Shown here: one piece after another, positions 1 to 10,509 of the stretch | How positions within the stretch are numbered: the stretch's first letter is position 1 | Layout of the letters: the number at the start of each line of letters is the position of its first letter | Assembly: GCF_008807075.1 (NCBI RefSeq) | Contig: NZ_CP035632.1 | Coordinates: 2,232,001 to 2,296,000, forward strand | DNA length: 64,000 nt | Direction of reading: 5' to 3' | Origin: Synechococcus sp. RSCCF101 | GTDB lineage: Bacteria > Cyanobacteriota > Cyanobacteriia > PCC-6307 > Cyanobiaceae | The notes under the pieces: generated by a model | Seen by the model: the letters and a program-made list of their open reading frames with translations, nothing else | Database searches by the model: none | What the model was told of the DNA's origin: nothing | Translations under genes and position numbers: made by a program

Positions 1-1191
<1,191 letters not shown>

Positions 1192-1279
1192 GAAGGGTCC
1201 TGCCCGGCGAGGCATGCTCCCCTCCGGTCTAGGGCCGCCGGCGGCCACGGTCAGCTGCCCGGCCGGCGGCGGCTGAGGG

Positions 1280-3100
1280 TCATTCCGGCGGCGTCCAGGT
1301 GCTGGCCACATGCAGCTCCTCGAGCTGGCCGTCGCTGACGGCGGCGGGCGCCTGGGTCATCAGGCAGCGGGCCTGCTGGGTCTTGGGGAAGGCGATCGTG
1401 TCGCGGATCGACTCCTCTCCCGCCAGCAGCATGACCAGACGGTCGAGCCCGAAGGCCAGGCCTCCGTGGGGCGGGGCGCCGGTGGCCAGGGCGTCGATCA
1501 GGAAGCCGAACTGGCTGCGGGCCTCCTCCGCCGAGAGGCCCACGGTCTCCAGCACCTGCTGCTGCAGGGCGCTGTCGTGGATGCGCAGCGAGCCGCCGCC
1601 CAGCTCGAGGCCGTTGAGCACCAGGTCGTAGGCCTGGGCCCGGGCGGTGGGAAGGGTCTCGGACCAGCGCTGCGGGTCGCTGCCGAGATCCTCCGGGTTG
1701 GGGGCGCAGAAGGGGTGGTGCAGGGCCTCGAGGCGGTTCTCGTCGCTGTTGAGCTCGAACATCGGGAAGTCCACCACCCAGAGGAAGTGCCAGAGGTCGT
1801 TGTCCCGGTCGGCCGGGACCAGCCCCAGCTGGCGCGCCAGGAACTGACGCACCCGGTCGAGCGCCTTGTTCACCGTGGCGGTGTCGCCCGCCCCGAACAG
1901 CAGCAGGGTGCCGGGCTCGGCGCCGCTGCGCTCCAGCAGCTCGGCGCGGCGCTCGCCGGTGAGGGAGTCGCGGATGGCGCCGATCGTGTCGATCTCACCG
2001 CCTTCGCGCACGCGGATGAAGGCCAGGCCACCGGCGCCGGCGGCCTGGGCCTCGGCGAACACATCGCCGCCGGGCTTGATCCGCACGTTGCTGATGGCGT
2101 CGTTGCCGCCGGGCACGGCGATGCACTTCACCGCGCCACCGGCGGCCACGGCGCCGCTGAACACCTTGAAGCCGATGTCGCGCACGAGATCGCTCACGTC
2201 GGTGAGCTCCATGCCGTAGCGGGTGTCGGGCCGGTCGGTGCCGTAGCGGTCCATCGCCTCCTGCCAGGTCAGCCTCGGGAAGGGATCGGGCAGCTCAACC
2301 CCCTTCACGGCCCTCCACACGGCACGGATCAGGCCCTCGTTCAGGGCGAGGATCTCCTCCTGGTCCATGAAGCTCATCTCCATGTCCAGCTGGGTGAACT
2401 CCGGCTGCCGGTCGGCCCGCAGGTCCTCGTCGCGGAAGCAGCGGGCCACCTGGTAGTAGCGCTCCACCCCGCCCACCATCAGCAGCTGCTTGAACAGCTG
2501 GGGGGACTGGGGCAGGGCGAACCACTCACCACCGCAGACGCGCGAGGGAACGATGTAGTCGCGGGCTCCCTCCGGCGTGGAGCGGGTGAGCACCGGGGTC
2601 TCCACCTCGATGAAGCCGGCGTCCTCCAGGTAGCGGCGGCAGGTCTGCACCGTGGTGTGGCGCAGGCGCAGGTTGCGGGCCATGCGCTCGCGGCGCAGAT
2701 CCAGGAAGCGGTGGCGCAGGCGCAGCTCCTCGCGCACCGTCTCCTCGTCGTGCACCGAGACGCTGAAGGGCAGGGTGCCGCTGACGGCGTTGAGCACGGT
2801 GAGGCCGGCGGCCAGCACCTCGATCTGGCCGGTGGCGATGCGGGGGTTGATCGCCTCCTCCGGACGGCTCCGCACCCGGCCGCTCACCTGCAGCACCGTC
2901 TCCTGGCGCAGGTGCTCGGCGGTGGCGAACAGCTCGGCGCCCTGGTCCGGGTCCACGGTGATCTGCACGGTGCCGCTGCGGTCGCGCAGATCGATGAAGA
3001 TCACCCCGCCGTGGTCGCGGCGGCGATCCACCCAGCCGCAGAGACTCACCTCCTGATCGATGGCGGCTGGGCGCAGATCGCCGCATCCGTGGCTGCGCAT
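1280..3100 (-). CDS. aspS: Aspartyl-tRNA synthetase
   Basis: Charges tRNA-Asp (possibly also tRNA-Asn, as in most cyanobacteria that lack a dedicated AsnRS for part of the supply; that last point is inference). 606 residues from the ATG at 3100 ([11 protein letters not shown]), which fits the family start; an upstream ATG at 3136 would add 12 unrelated residues. Domains in order: N-terminal OB-fold anticodon-binding domain (about 15-110), class II catalytic core with motif 2 ([20 protein letters not shown]) around residues 215-235, the bacterial GAD insertion domain (about 300-420), and motif 3 ([13 protein letters not shown]) near the C-terminus. Gene and length are typical. Confidence 0.97.
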   Translation of the reverse strand: MRSHGCGDLRPAAIDQEVSLCGWVDRRRDHGGVIFIDLRDRSGTVQITVDPDQGAELFATAEHLRQETVLQVSGRVRSRPEEAINPRIATGQIEVLAAGLTVLNAVSGTLPFSVSVHDEETVREELRLRHRFLDLRRERMARNLRLRHTTVQTCRRYLEDAGFIEVETPVLTRSTPEGARDYIVPSRVCGGEWFALPQSPQLFKQLLMVGGVERYYQVARCFRDEDLRADRQPEFTQLDMEMSFMDQEEILALNEGLIRAVWRAVKGVELPDPFPRLTWQEAMDRYGTDRPDTRYGMELTDVSDLVRDIGFKVFSGAVAAGGAVKCIAVPGGNDAISNVRIKPGGDVFAEAQAAGAGGLAFIRVREGGEIDTIGAIRDSLTGERRAELLERSGAEPGTLLLFGAGDTATVNKALDRVRQFLARQLGLVPADRDNDLWHFLWVVDFPMFELNSDENRLEALHHPFCAPNPEDLGSDPQRWSETLPTARAQAYDLVLNGLELGGGSLRIHDSALQQQVLETVGLSAEEARSQFGFLIDALATGAPPHGGLAFGLDRLVMLLAGEESIRDTIAFPKTQQARCLMTQAPAAVSDGQLEELHVASTWTPPE

Positions 3101-3142
3101 CGTGGGGGGCTCGGGGACAGGAAGGGAGTGTCCCACAGCGAT

Positions 3143-4308
3143 TTACCGCCGCAGGAAGGGGCGGCGCACCACCCGCGCCGGCTGGGGTGTGCCGCGGATC
3201 TCCACCGCCAGCTCCGTGCCGGGCCGCGCCAGGGCGGGGGGCACGTAGGCCATGGCGATGCCGCACTGCAGGGTGGGAGACCAGCTACCGCTGGTGACCC
3301 GGCCCACAACGGCATCGTCGCTGCCGCAGCCGGCCCGCACGCTGTAGCCGGCCCGGGGGATGGCGCGCCCCTCCAGGCTCAGGCCCACCAGCCGCCGCTC
3401 AAGCCCCTCGGCCGTCTGCCGTTCCAGCACGTCGCGTCCGACGAAGGCTTCGGGCATCTCCAGGTGCACCAGCCAGCCGAGCGAGGCCTCCAGGGGGCTG
3501 GTGGAGCGGTCCATGTCGGAGCCGTAGAGGTGCAGGCCCGCCTCCAGACGCAGCGTGTCGCGTGCGCCCAGACCGCAGGGCTCGACGCCGGATTCGGTGA
3601 GCCGCTGCCAGAGGGCGGTGCCCGCCTCGCCCGAGGGCAGCAGCAGCTCGAAGCCGTCCTCGCCGGTGTAGCCCGTGCGGGCCACCAGCACCTCGGCCCC
3701 GGCGGCCGGCCCCTCGCCGATGCCCTCCAGCCGCAGCTGGCGGTGGCCGAAGCGGGGCAGGGCAGCCAGGGGTGTGCCATCGGGCCCGGCCATGGCCGCG
3801 GCGGTGCTCTCCCCCAGCAGCGGTGCCAGACGGGCGGCGGCCTGCGGGCCCTGCAGGGCCAGCAGCACCCCATCCCCCTTGGCATCGGTGATCATGACGC
3901 CGTGCGGTGCCAGCTGCTCCTGCAGCCAGGCGGTGTCGGCCTCGGCGCAGGCGGCGTTGATCACCAGGAGCAGTTCGCTCTGCCCGTCCCGCAGGCCGCA
4001 GTCGTAGGCGATCAGGTCGTCGAGGATGCCGCCGTCGGCCTGCATCAGCACCGTGTAGCAGGCCTCGCCGGGGCCGATGCGGTGCAGGTCCGAGGGCACC
4101 AGGCGCTGCAGGTGATCGCTGCAGGTTTCGCCCGTGAGCCGCAGCACCCCCATGTGGGAGATGTCGAAGAGGCCGCAGCCGCTGCGCACCGCCTGGTGCT
4201 CCTTCACCACCCCGGCGAACTGCAGCGGCATCTCCCAGCCGGCGAAGGGCACCAGGCGGGCGCCGCTGGCCTGAATCACGGCGTGCAGGGGGTGTGGCGC
4301 AGTCCCAT
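3143..4308 (-). CDS. gcvT: Glycine cleavage system T protein (aminomethyltransferase), probable 5' frameshift
   Basis: T protein of the glycine cleavage complex: moves the aminomethyl group from H protein to tetrahydrofolate, releasing ammonia; important for photorespiratory glycine in cyanobacteria. The main frame gives VIQASGARLVPFAGWEMPLQ and later VTSGSWSPTLQCGIAMAYV, both conserved in GcvT. In that frame the only start is a GTG at 4279, which loses the usual first residues. In the neighbouring frame an ATG at 4308 reads MGLRHTP; adding one base to the G run at 4288-4292 joins it to LHAVIQASGARL, restoring the family-typical RxTPLH start and a 388-residue protein. I therefore annotate from 4308 with a frameshift. 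It lies 42 bp upstream of aspS on the same strand. Confidence 0.93.
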
Positions 4309-4456
4309 GCCGTGATCCGGTCGCTCGGCGGGAATCCTATGGATGCCGGTCTCCTACCGATTCTGTTCGGGTTGCCGAAGAGAAGGAGGAGGTTTCCGCC
4401 GATCGGGTGTTGCTGGCGGCGTGCATCCCTTACCTTTTCGGCACCCGAGTTGTCCA

Positions 4457-4699
4457 GTGCCTCAGATTCCCTGCTGCCGAAGCTGCCGCCATTGCACCCT
4501 GGCGCGTTCACCGGAGCCGGGCTTCTGCAACCTGCGCCAGCTGCCCATCCATGCCGAGGTGGCCGGGGACGTGTCGTGCCACCACTGGACGCCCCGTGGC
4601 CCCAGGCTGCCCATGCTTCCCGATCGCGAGGCCCTGAGCCAGGCCCTGCCGCTCGCTCCTCTGCAGCTGGATCTGGAATCGGCGTTCGCAAGCACCTGA
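4457..4699 (+). CDS. Cys-rich small protein of unknown function
   Basis: An 80-residue protein starting at a GTG (4457) with the sequence VPQIPCCRSCRHC, then GFCNLRQLPIH and a late SCHHW. The spacing CCxxCxxC followed by two further Cys and paired His suggests a metal or iron-sulphur binding site; this is inference from residue pattern. The frame is open upstream to 4343 but that part has no protein-like character, while the Cys-rich segment reads like a conserved cyanobacterial mini-protein. No close family is recognised. It is divergent from gcvT, and a set of palindromes separates it from the next gene. Confidence 0.6.
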   Translation: MPQIPCCRSCRHCTLARSPEPGFCNLRQLPIHAEVAGDVSCHHWTPRGPRLPMLPDREALSQALPLAPLQLDLESAFAST

Positions 4700-4731
4700 T
4701 CCCCGGAACCGTGGTCGCCTGTTTCAGGTGT

Positions 4732-4768
4732 GCATCAGCTGATGCGCATCACAGAGCACTGAGTGCTC
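4732..4768. promoter_or_regulatory. Three overlapping or adjacent palindromes before the cyclic-nucleotide-fold gene
   Basis: Within 37 bp there are GCATCAGCTGATGC (4732-4745, perfect), TGATGCGCATCA (4740-4751, perfect, overlapping the first) and the 7-bp arms GAGCACT/AGTGCTC around one base (4754-4768). They lie about 43 bp before the start of the 4811 gene. They could be operator sites or a rho-independent-like hairpin for the preceding gene, though no T tract follows. Confidence 0.5.
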
Positions 4769-4810
4769 CAATGAGACAGGGGTAGACAACCCCTCTGTTC
4801 GTCCCTGCCC

Positions 4811-5209
4811 GTGACTTCCTCCCCGGCTCTGGCAACGGCGGCTGAGCTGATGCTCAACCGGGCAGCCGGTGAGCGGGTCGCCTTTCCCACCGGAACGCCG
4901 ATCTTCCGCCAGGGCGCTGACGTGCGCTCCATCTACGCCATCTGCCGGGGCGTGGTGGATGTGGAGGAACGGGATCAGCAGCGCATGCGCTACGGCGCCG
5001 GCGATCTCTTCTCGTATCAGGACATCCTGCTGCCCAACGCCGTTCACACCAACTCGGCCGTGGCCGCCACGCCGGTGGAGCTGGTGCGGGTGGAGCGGCT
5101 CAACTTCCTCAACCTGGTGCACCTGCATCCCACCCTGGTGATCCAGCTGCTGGCCCAGCAGCACCGCCGCCTGCGGGAGCAGCGGGCCAACGGCAGCTGC
5201 TGGTTCTGA
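4811..5209 (+). CDS. Cyclic-nucleotide-binding-fold (Crp-like sensor) protein without DNA-binding domain
   Basis: 132 residues matching a single cNMP-binding beta-roll: PTGTPIFRQGADVRSIYAIC, RYGAGDLFSYQDILLP and a closing alpha-helix (LVIQLLAQQHRRLREQ). The Crp/Fnr helix-turn-helix that normally follows is absent, and the Arg-containing phosphate-binding cassette of true cAMP binders is not evident, so ligand binding is uncertain. Start is the GTG at 4811. The gene ends 4 bp before the 3' end of the convergent speE-speB frame. It may be a stand-alone sensor or a regulatory subunit; partner unknown. Confidence 0.75.
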   Translation: MTSSPALATAAELMLNRAAGERVAFPTGTPIFRQGADVRSIYAICRGVVDVEERDQQRMRYGAGDLFSYQDILLPNAVHTNSAVAATPVELVRVERLNFLNLVHLHPTLVIQLLAQQHRRLREQRANGSCWF

Positions 5210-5212
5210 GGC

Positions 5213-7003
5213 TCAGTCCGAGGGCGGGCTCAGCAGCAGCAGCAGCGAACGCACCACCTTGGCCGCCAGCACGGCGCTCTGGCCGCTGCCATCGAGCTGG
5301 GGCGCCAGTTCCACCACGTCGGCCCCCAGCCAGCGCCGACCCTTCAGCACCTCCACCAGCGCGGCGAAGTGGCTCCAGCGGAAGCCGCCGGGCTCCGGCG
5401 TGCCGGTGCCGGGCATCACGGAGGGATCGAACCAGTCCAGGTCCACCGTGAGGTAGAGGGGCCGGTCGGCATGGGGCGCCAGGGCCTGCTCGAGCGCCTC
5501 GCCGGCGCGCTGGGGCGCGTCCGCCGGTGAGGCCGGCACCAGGCGGCCGCTGCGGTGCAGCTCGCGGAACTCCGGCCGGGTGCCGCTGCGGATGCCCACC
5601 TGCAGCAACCGATCCGCCGGCAACACGTCGAGGCAGCGGCGCATGGCGCAGGCGTGGCTGTGGCGGGCTCCCAGCCAGCTGTCGCGCAGATCGGCGTGGG
5701 CATCGAGCTGCACCACCACCAGATCCGGGTGACGCCGCACCGCCGCGGCCACCGCACCGGCGGTGATCGAGTGCTCGCCGCCGAGCATCAGAGGCGTGAG
5801 GCCAGCGTCCAGCAGGGAGCCGGTGGCGGCCTCCACGGCGGCCACCACCGGCTCGGGTGCCCCAAACGGAATCGGCAGGGCGCCGAGATCGGCGTAGGCG
5901 CAGTCCTCCAGGTCGCGGTCCAGCTGGGGGCAGTAGGTCTCCAGCCCCTGGCTCACCTCCCGCACGGCCGCCGGCCCGAAGCGAGCGCCGGGCCGGAAGG
6001 AGGTGGTGCCGTCGTAGGGCACCCCGAACAGGGCCACCCCGCAGCCACGCGGGTCGCGCCGGGCGCCCATGTACACCGCCCCCTCCGGATCGAAGCCGGG
6101 CAGCGTTGTGGCCGGAGGAGGGGCTGTACCGGGCTCCTCGGCGGCCAGCTCCCGCTCGATCGCCGCCGGCATCGCCTCGAACGCGCCCCGCTGCCAGCGG
6201 GGGCTCCAGATGTGGCAGCCCGCCGCCACCGCCGCGGCCCGCTCCGGCTGCGGGCTGCGGTAGCGGGGACCGTCGCAGGCGGCGAAGGTCCAGCTCCACC
6301 AGCCGCTGGGATACATCGGCACCCAGCCGTACAGCGGATCGGCGTGGCCGTAGAGCTCCCGCAGCAGCCGCACCATGGCCAGGTGCACCTCGCGGAAGGC
6401 TTCGGGGGACTCGCTCTGGCTGGCGAAGACGCCGCCGGGCCGCAGCAGCCGGCGGCAGTGGCTGAGGAAGGCGCGGTTGAACAGCCCCTCCGCCGGTCCG
6501 GCCGGATCGGAGCCATCCACGATCACCACGTCGTAGGAGGCCTCCGCCCCCTCGGCCACCCAGGCGATGCCATCGGCGATGTGCACATGCAGGCGCTCGT
6601 CGCTCCAGGCCTCGCCGCCGATGGCGGGCAGGTGCTCGCGGCTGAGGGCCACCACGCGGCCATCGATCTCCACCAGGTCCAGGTGCTTCACCTCGCGGTG
6701 GCGCAGGCATTCACGGGCGGTGCCGCCATCGCCGCCGCCGATCACCAGCACCCGCTCGATCGAGGCGGCGCCGCAGAGGGCCGGATGCACGATCGCCTCG
6801 TGGTAGTGGCGCTCCTGCTGTTCGGCGGTCATCCAGCGGCCGTCCAGCAGCAGACCCCGGCCGTAGCGGGCGCTCTCGATCACGCTGATCCGCTGGAACG
6901 GGCTGGTCTCCTCCACCAGCACCCGCCCGGCCAGGCCGTAGCGGACGCCGTCGTGGATCTCATCGACCCAGCCGTGGCTGGCGGAGGCGGAGGGGAGGCT
7001 CAC
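5213..7003 (-). CDS. speE-speB: Spermidine synthase fused in frame to an agmatinase/arginase-family ureohydrolase
   Basis: One uninterrupted frame encodes two polyamine enzymes (596 residues from the GTG at 7003). Residues about 1-290 are spermidine synthase: [24 protein letters not shown] (decarboxylated-SAM site) and [18 protein letters not shown]. After a linker rich in Ala, Pro and Thr (about 291-303) comes a ureohydrolase from [20 protein letters not shown] onward, with every manganese ligand motif: GGEHSI, DAHADLR and DLDWFDP. There is no stop and no standard start codon at the junction (the first internal start codons are the GTG at 6076 and ATG at 6070, inside the conserved domain). 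Related picocyanobacteria, as I remember them, have these as two adjacent genes. The fusion is real in this sequence, but this assembly has indels elsewhere, so it could be artefactual. Confidence 0.9.
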   Translation of the reverse strand: MSLPSASASHGWVDEIHDGVRYGLAGRVLVEETSPFQRISVIESARYGRGLLLDGRWMTAEQQERHYHEAIVHPALCGAASIERVLVIGGGDGGTARECLRHREVKHLDLVEIDGRVVALSREHLPAIGGEAWSDERLHVHIADGIAWVAEGAEASYDVVIVDGSDPAGPAEGLFNRAFLSHCRRLLRPGGVFASQSESPEAFREVHLAMVRLLRELYGHADPLYGWVPMYPSGWWSWTFAACDGPRYRSPQPERAAAVAAGCHIWSPRWQRGAFEAMPAAIERELAAEEPGTAPPPATTLPGFDPEGAVYMGARRDPRGCGVALFGVPYDGTTSFRPGARFGPAAVREVSQGLETYCPQLDRDLEDCAYADLGALPIPFGAPEPVVAAVEAATGSLLDAGLTPLMLGGEHSITAGAVAAAVRRHPDLVVVQLDAHADLRDSWLGARHSHACAMRRCLDVLPADRLLQVGIRSGTRPEFRELHRSGRLVPASPADAPQRAGEALEQALAPHADRPLYLTVDLDWFDPSVMPGTGTPEPGGFRWSHFAALVEVLKGRRWLGADVVELAPQLDGSGQSAVLAAKVVRSLLLLLSPPSD

Positions 7004-7056
7004 GGAGGCCGGACCGGTGGGGGAGAGGGACCTCTCCAGTGAAGCCGGCCGCGGCG

Positions 7057-7965
7057 TCAGCTCCCGCCAGCGCCGGTGTCCGGCCCGGCTGTGCCGCCGC
7101 CCTCCGAGCGGATCGCCTGCTTGGCCTGCTGCCACAGGCCCTCGAGCTCCTGGAGAGAGCGTCCCTGCAGGTCGCCCGCCAGGGCCGCCTCCACGCGGGA
7201 GAAGCGATCGAGGAAGCGCCGGTTCGTGCCCGCCAGGCCCTCCTCGGGGTTGAGCCCGCACCAGCGAGCCACGTTCACCAGGGTGAACAGCACATCGCCC
7301 AGCTCGCTTTCGGCGTGGGCACGGTCGCCGCTGCTCACGGCCTCCTCCAGCTCCGCCATTTCCTCCCGCACCTTGCCCCACACCCCGGCCATGTCGTCCC
7401 ACTCGAAGCCGGCCGCGGCGGCCTTGCGGGAGATGGTCATGGCCGCGGCCAGGGCGGGCTGGCCCCGCACCTTGCGGCCCAGGGCGTCGCTGAGCGGGCT
7501 GCGGCGTTCGGGGTCGCCGCTCGCTGCAGCGTCGCCGCTGGCCGCCTGCCGCTCGGCCGCCTTGATCGCCTCCCAGCTGCGCCGCACCGCCTCGGCATCG
7601 CCGCGGTGTCCGCGATTGCCCGCCCCGTCGTCGCCCGCGGGCGCGAACACATGCGGATGACGGCGCACCAGCTTGTCGCGCAGGCCCAGCGCCACATCGG
7701 CCAGATCGAACCGGCCTTCCTCCGAGGCGATCTGGCTGTGGAGCAGCACCTGCAGCAGCAGATCCCCCAGCTCCTCGCGCAGATGGGCGTCGTCGCCGTG
7801 GCGGATGGCGTCGGCCAGTTCATGGGCCTCCTCCAGGGCGTAGGGCACCAGGGAGGCGTGGGTCTGCTTCAGGTCCCAGGGGCAGCCGTGCTCCGGGTCC
7901 CGCAGGCGGGCTACCACCGCCGCCAGCTCGGCCATGGCCTGCTGCGGGGGCACCTCAGGAGCCAT
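7057..7965 (-). CDS. mazG: Nucleoside triphosphate pyrophosphohydrolase MazG
   Basis: House-cleaning enzyme that hydrolyses (d)NTPs to monophosphate and pyrophosphate. Two MazG repeats are visible: the first with [20 protein letters not shown] and [20 protein letters not shown], the second with [20 protein letters not shown] and [17 protein letters not shown], each carrying the ExxE and ExxD magnesium-binding acidic residues. I choose the ATG at 7965 ([19 protein letters not shown], 302 residues); a start at 8034 is possible but would overlap the neighbouring DUF2227 frame and is not family-like. It sits directly upstream of speE-speB with a 53-bp gap, probably one transcript. Confidence 0.95.
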   Translation of the reverse strand: MAPEVPPQQAMAELAAVVARLRDPEHGCPWDLKQTHASLVPYALEEAHELADAIRHGDDAHLREELGDLLLQVLLHSQIASEEGRFDLADVALGLRDKLVRRHPHVFAPAGDDGAGNRGHRGDAEAVRRSWEAIKAAERQAASGDAAASGDPERRSPLSDALGRKVRGQPALAAAMTISRKAAAAGFEWDDMAGVWGKVREEMAELEEAVSSGDRAHAESELGDVLFTLVNVARWCGLNPEEGLAGTNRRFLDRFSRVEAALAGDLQGRSLQELEGLWQQAKQAIRSEGGGTAGPDTGAGGS

Positions 7966-7999
7966 GGATGCTCGCTCGCGATCGTTGCCGGCCAGCCTC

Positions 8000-8484
8000 T
8001 CACCGTTGGCGCCGCGGCCAATCGGGGTCGCCATCGAGCAGCAGGTGCAGCCAGGCGCTGAGCTCCAGGCTCAGCAGCGCGCAGAGCAGCCAGACGCGGC
8101 GCTCGTCGCCCAGGCGGGCGGCCCATCCGGCCAGCCGGGCCATCAGACCCGGGGCCAGGCCCAGCCCCTCGAGCAGGGCGGCGGCGGCTCCGCACCAGAC
8201 GATCAGCAGCAGCAGGCGGCCGGCGGTGCCCAGCAGGGGCGCGTGCGAGATGGGTGAGCGGTGCGGCAGCAGCCTGCGGTAGGGCCACCAGATCCAGCCC
8301 AGAGGGCCCCAGCGCCGCAGGGCCCGGGAGCGGGTGTCGAGATCGGGGGAGAGCCAGAGCCCCCCGCCAGGAAGCAGGCCGCGGCCAGGGCGGCTCCCGC
8401 CGGGCCGAGCCATGGCCACCAGGTGAGGCCGTAGGGCCCGGCCAGCCAGCAGGTGGCCCGGTCGTGGACACGACCGGAGGCCAT
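8000..8484 (-). pseudogene. DUF2227 (putative metal-binding, membrane) protein, interrupted by a one-base frameshift
   Basis: The 5' part (ATG at 8484) reads MASGRVHDRATCWLAG, the typical opening of DUF2227 proteins, up to AACFLAGG; the 3' part in the next frame continues LWLSPDLDTRSRALRRWGPL, then LPHRSPISHAPLLGT and a hydrophobic tail. DUF2227 members carry the PDLD and HRS..H motifs seen here. The break falls in a run of six C at 8360-8365 (plus strand); one more base restores 161 continuous residues. So the gene is either freshly inactivated or, more likely, mis-sequenced. Function of the family is not established; several hydrophobic stretches suggest a membrane protein. Confidence 0.8.
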
Positions 8485-8500
8485 GACCTGAGTGCAGGGA

Positions 8501-10141
8501 TCAGAAGGCGAAGGTGGTGCGCACCAGGCCTCCCAGCTGGTTGAAGCTCTCACCGGTGGTGAACTGTCCCAGCGGGCGGCTCAGATAGAAGAGCGCCGGC
8601 GTAACGGTGATGTTGTCCGTCACCTGGAACTTGTACCACCACTCCCACACATAGTTGCCGTCCTTGGCCGTGATGTCATCACCTTCCAGCGCAGTGGCGA
8701 AGGTGGGCTGACCCACCGCCATGCCGAAGGCATTGCCCTTGATGAACACGTCGTCCCACTCCAGGCCCACTGACCAGGACTGGGATTCGGTCACGGCACC
8801 GTCGGGGGTGCCACCGTCGTAGCTGTGGCTGTTGATGCCCCAGCCCACGCTGATGGAGGGGACCCAGCCGCTGTCGGCCGGCTGCCAGTAGGCGCTGAGG
8901 CCGAAGGCGTTGGTGCCCTGCGCATCGAAGAACTCCAGGCTCTCCTGCAGGAAGCTGGTGCCGTGGGGGATCAGGGTTCCCTTGGAGAGATAGGAGTAGA
9001 TCGCGGCGATCGCCCACTGCTCGCCCTGGTAGCCGATCTGAACCGTGCCGGTTCCCTCGGCGCCATCGGTGGCGATGCCCCCTTCATTGGGGTTGCCATT
9101 GTCGGCGTTGGCGGAGACGTAGTTGGCGTGAACCGCGAAGCCGCCGCTCTCCCAGGTGAGGCCGGCGCCGGCCCCGAGGTTCTTGTTGTAGGCACCCACC
9201 GCGCCGGGAAGGGTGGTCACATCCAGCACGGTGGAGGTGATGTCACTGGCGTAGGCGGTGGGCCAGATGGGCAGCATGTCCTCCTGACCGATGCGGCCGC
9301 CGAGCCACACCGTCCAGTTGTCCCCCATGGGGAAGGTGTACATCAGGCGGTCGATGCCGACCACATCGAGGCCCGCGTCCTCCTGGAAGGCCACCTCCAG
9401 GGTGGAGAGGCTCGAGGGACCGGCGCCGCCGAAGCTGGAGTCGGCGAAGTTGCCGGCCCGCAGGATCGTGATCAGAGCATCCTTGCCGGTGAAGCTGGTG
9501 GTGAGCGCCAGCTGCACGTCGTAGCTGAAGGTGGTGGCGCCGAACTCCTCGGCGGCCCGATCGCTGCGTTTGTCGCCGCGCTCGATGCGGATCACCCCGC
9601 CGTCGTCATCGACGATCGTCACCACCTCGCGGGCATCGCCGCCGAAGCTGTTGGCGCCGATCACGAAGCTGGCCTGACCCTCGAGGGTGGTGGTGGTGGA
9701 GAACTGCGTGGCCTCCAGCTCACCCACGCGGGCCTCAAGGCCATCGACGCGGCCCCTGAGGATGGCGAGTTCCTTCTCGAACTCCTTCATCAGGCGCTTG
9801 AGTTCGTCGGTCACCTCGGTGATCCGATCCAGGCAGGCGTTCAGCAGTGCCGCCGCCTCGAAGCGGGTCATGGCACGGCCGCCGCGGTAGGTGCCGTCCG
9901 GATAGCCGGCCACGCAGCCGTAGCGCTCGATCAGGTTCGAGAGCGCCTGGTAGGCCCAGTCGGTCGGGTAGACGTCCGAGAACTGGGAGATGCTGGTGAC
10001 CTGCTCACGGGAGCTGGAGTAGTCGCCGACGCCATCCAGGTTCAGCTCGGAGGCGTTGGCGCTGCCGGCCACACCGGCGGCCACAGGAGCCAGAAGGCCC
10101 AGGGCCGCGGGTGCCACCAGCAGTCGCTGGACGAGTTTCAT
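8501..10141 (-). CDS. Cyanobacterial iron-uptake-type porin (SLH domain plus OprB-like barrel)
   Basis: Outer-membrane channel of the SomA/OprB type, the major porin class of cyanobacteria, often implicated in uptake of inorganic ions including iron. 546 residues: a Sec signal peptide (1 to about 30, ending SANAS), an SLH domain (about 50-115: FSDVYPTDWAYQALSNLIER, YPDGTYRGGRAMTRFEAAAL) that anchors to peptidoglycan, a coiled coil (about 115-145), then a beta-barrel rich in aromatic and Gly residues, ending in Phe (TTFAF) as outer-membrane proteins do. Start ATG at 10141. A Fur-like palindrome lies about 35 bp upstream. Confidence 0.93.
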   Translation of the reverse strand: MKLVQRLLVAPAALGLLAPVAAGVAGSANASELNLDGVGDYSSSREQVTSISQFSDVYPTDWAYQALSNLIERYGCVAGYPDGTYRGGRAMTRFEAAALLNACLDRITEVTDELKRLMKEFEKELAILRGRVDGLEARVGELEATQFSTTTTLEGQASFVIGANSFGGDAREVVTIVDDDGGVIRIERGDKRSDRAAEEFGATTFSYDVQLALTTSFTGKDALITILRAGNFADSSFGGAGPSSLSTLEVAFQEDAGLDVVGIDRLMYTFPMGDNWTVWLGGRIGQEDMLPIWPTAYASDITSTVLDVTTLPGAVGAYNKNLGAGAGLTWESGGFAVHANYVSANADNGNPNEGGIATDGAEGTGTVQIGYQGEQWAIAAIYSYLSKGTLIPHGTSFLQESLEFFDAQGTNAFGLSAYWQPADSGWVPSISVGWGINSHSYDGGTPDGAVTESQSWSVGLEWDDVFIKGNAFGMAVGQPTFATALEGDDITAKDGNYVWEWWYKFQVTDNITVTPALFYLSRPLGQFTTGESFNQLGGLVRTTFAF

Positions 10142-10173
10142 GGGGTCCTCACACGGTTGGAGCCTAGGGAGTC

Positions 10174-10197
10174 ATTGAGAATGAATCCCGTTCTCAT
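10174..10197. promoter_or_regulatory. Fur-box-like inverted repeat upstream of the porin
   Basis: The arms ATTGAGAA and TTCTCAT flank a 9-base centre, about 35 bp upstream of the porin ATG. The arms resemble half-sites recognised by Fur-type iron regulators. The match is partial and the spacer is longer than the classic 19-bp box, so this is suggestive only; the gene product (an iron-type porin) makes it plausible. Confidence 0.4.
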
Positions 10198-10509
10198 GCC
10201 GAGACCCCCGCGTCGACATCGTCGGACGTGAGGGAGGCGAGGCCCTCATCTTGCGGAGAGGTCGCTGCCGGTGCTTGTCCTGTGCGGGTGATGCAGGCCC
10301 GGCCGATGGATCGGGCTCCGCACGCCTCCTGCGCGAATGATGAGCTAATCGTTGCCTCCTCATCAGCTCTGTCGATCAGCCGAGTGTGAATCTGAAGAAA
10401 CTGTGACTGATGTCTGACTCGTCTGTGAACAGACGCCATCTCAGCTCCAGGCAGGTCAGTCGAGCAGGACGATCGACTACAACCTGGCTCATCGCAGTCC
10501 TTCCTTCCG
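10198..10509. other. Intergenic region between divergent porin and RTX genes
   Basis: I see no convincing gene here. It should contain the porin and RTX-gene promoters. The one clear structure is a short perfect hairpin CGTCTG-tgaa-CAGACG at 10420-10435, in front of the 10510 gene; role unknown. Confidence 0.5.

Noticed and set aside
1310-4315. A very long plus-strand open frame (about 1,000 codons) opposite aspS and gcvT
   Set aside because: It is rich in Gly, Ala, His and Gln, matches no protein style, and is what high-GC genes commonly produce on the opposite strand.
5555-7042. 495-codon plus-strand frame opposite speE-speB
   Set aside because: Shadow of the real gene; composition is antisense-like.
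8825-10231. 468-codon plus-strand frame opposite the porin
   Set aside because: Shadow of the porin; no domain recognised.
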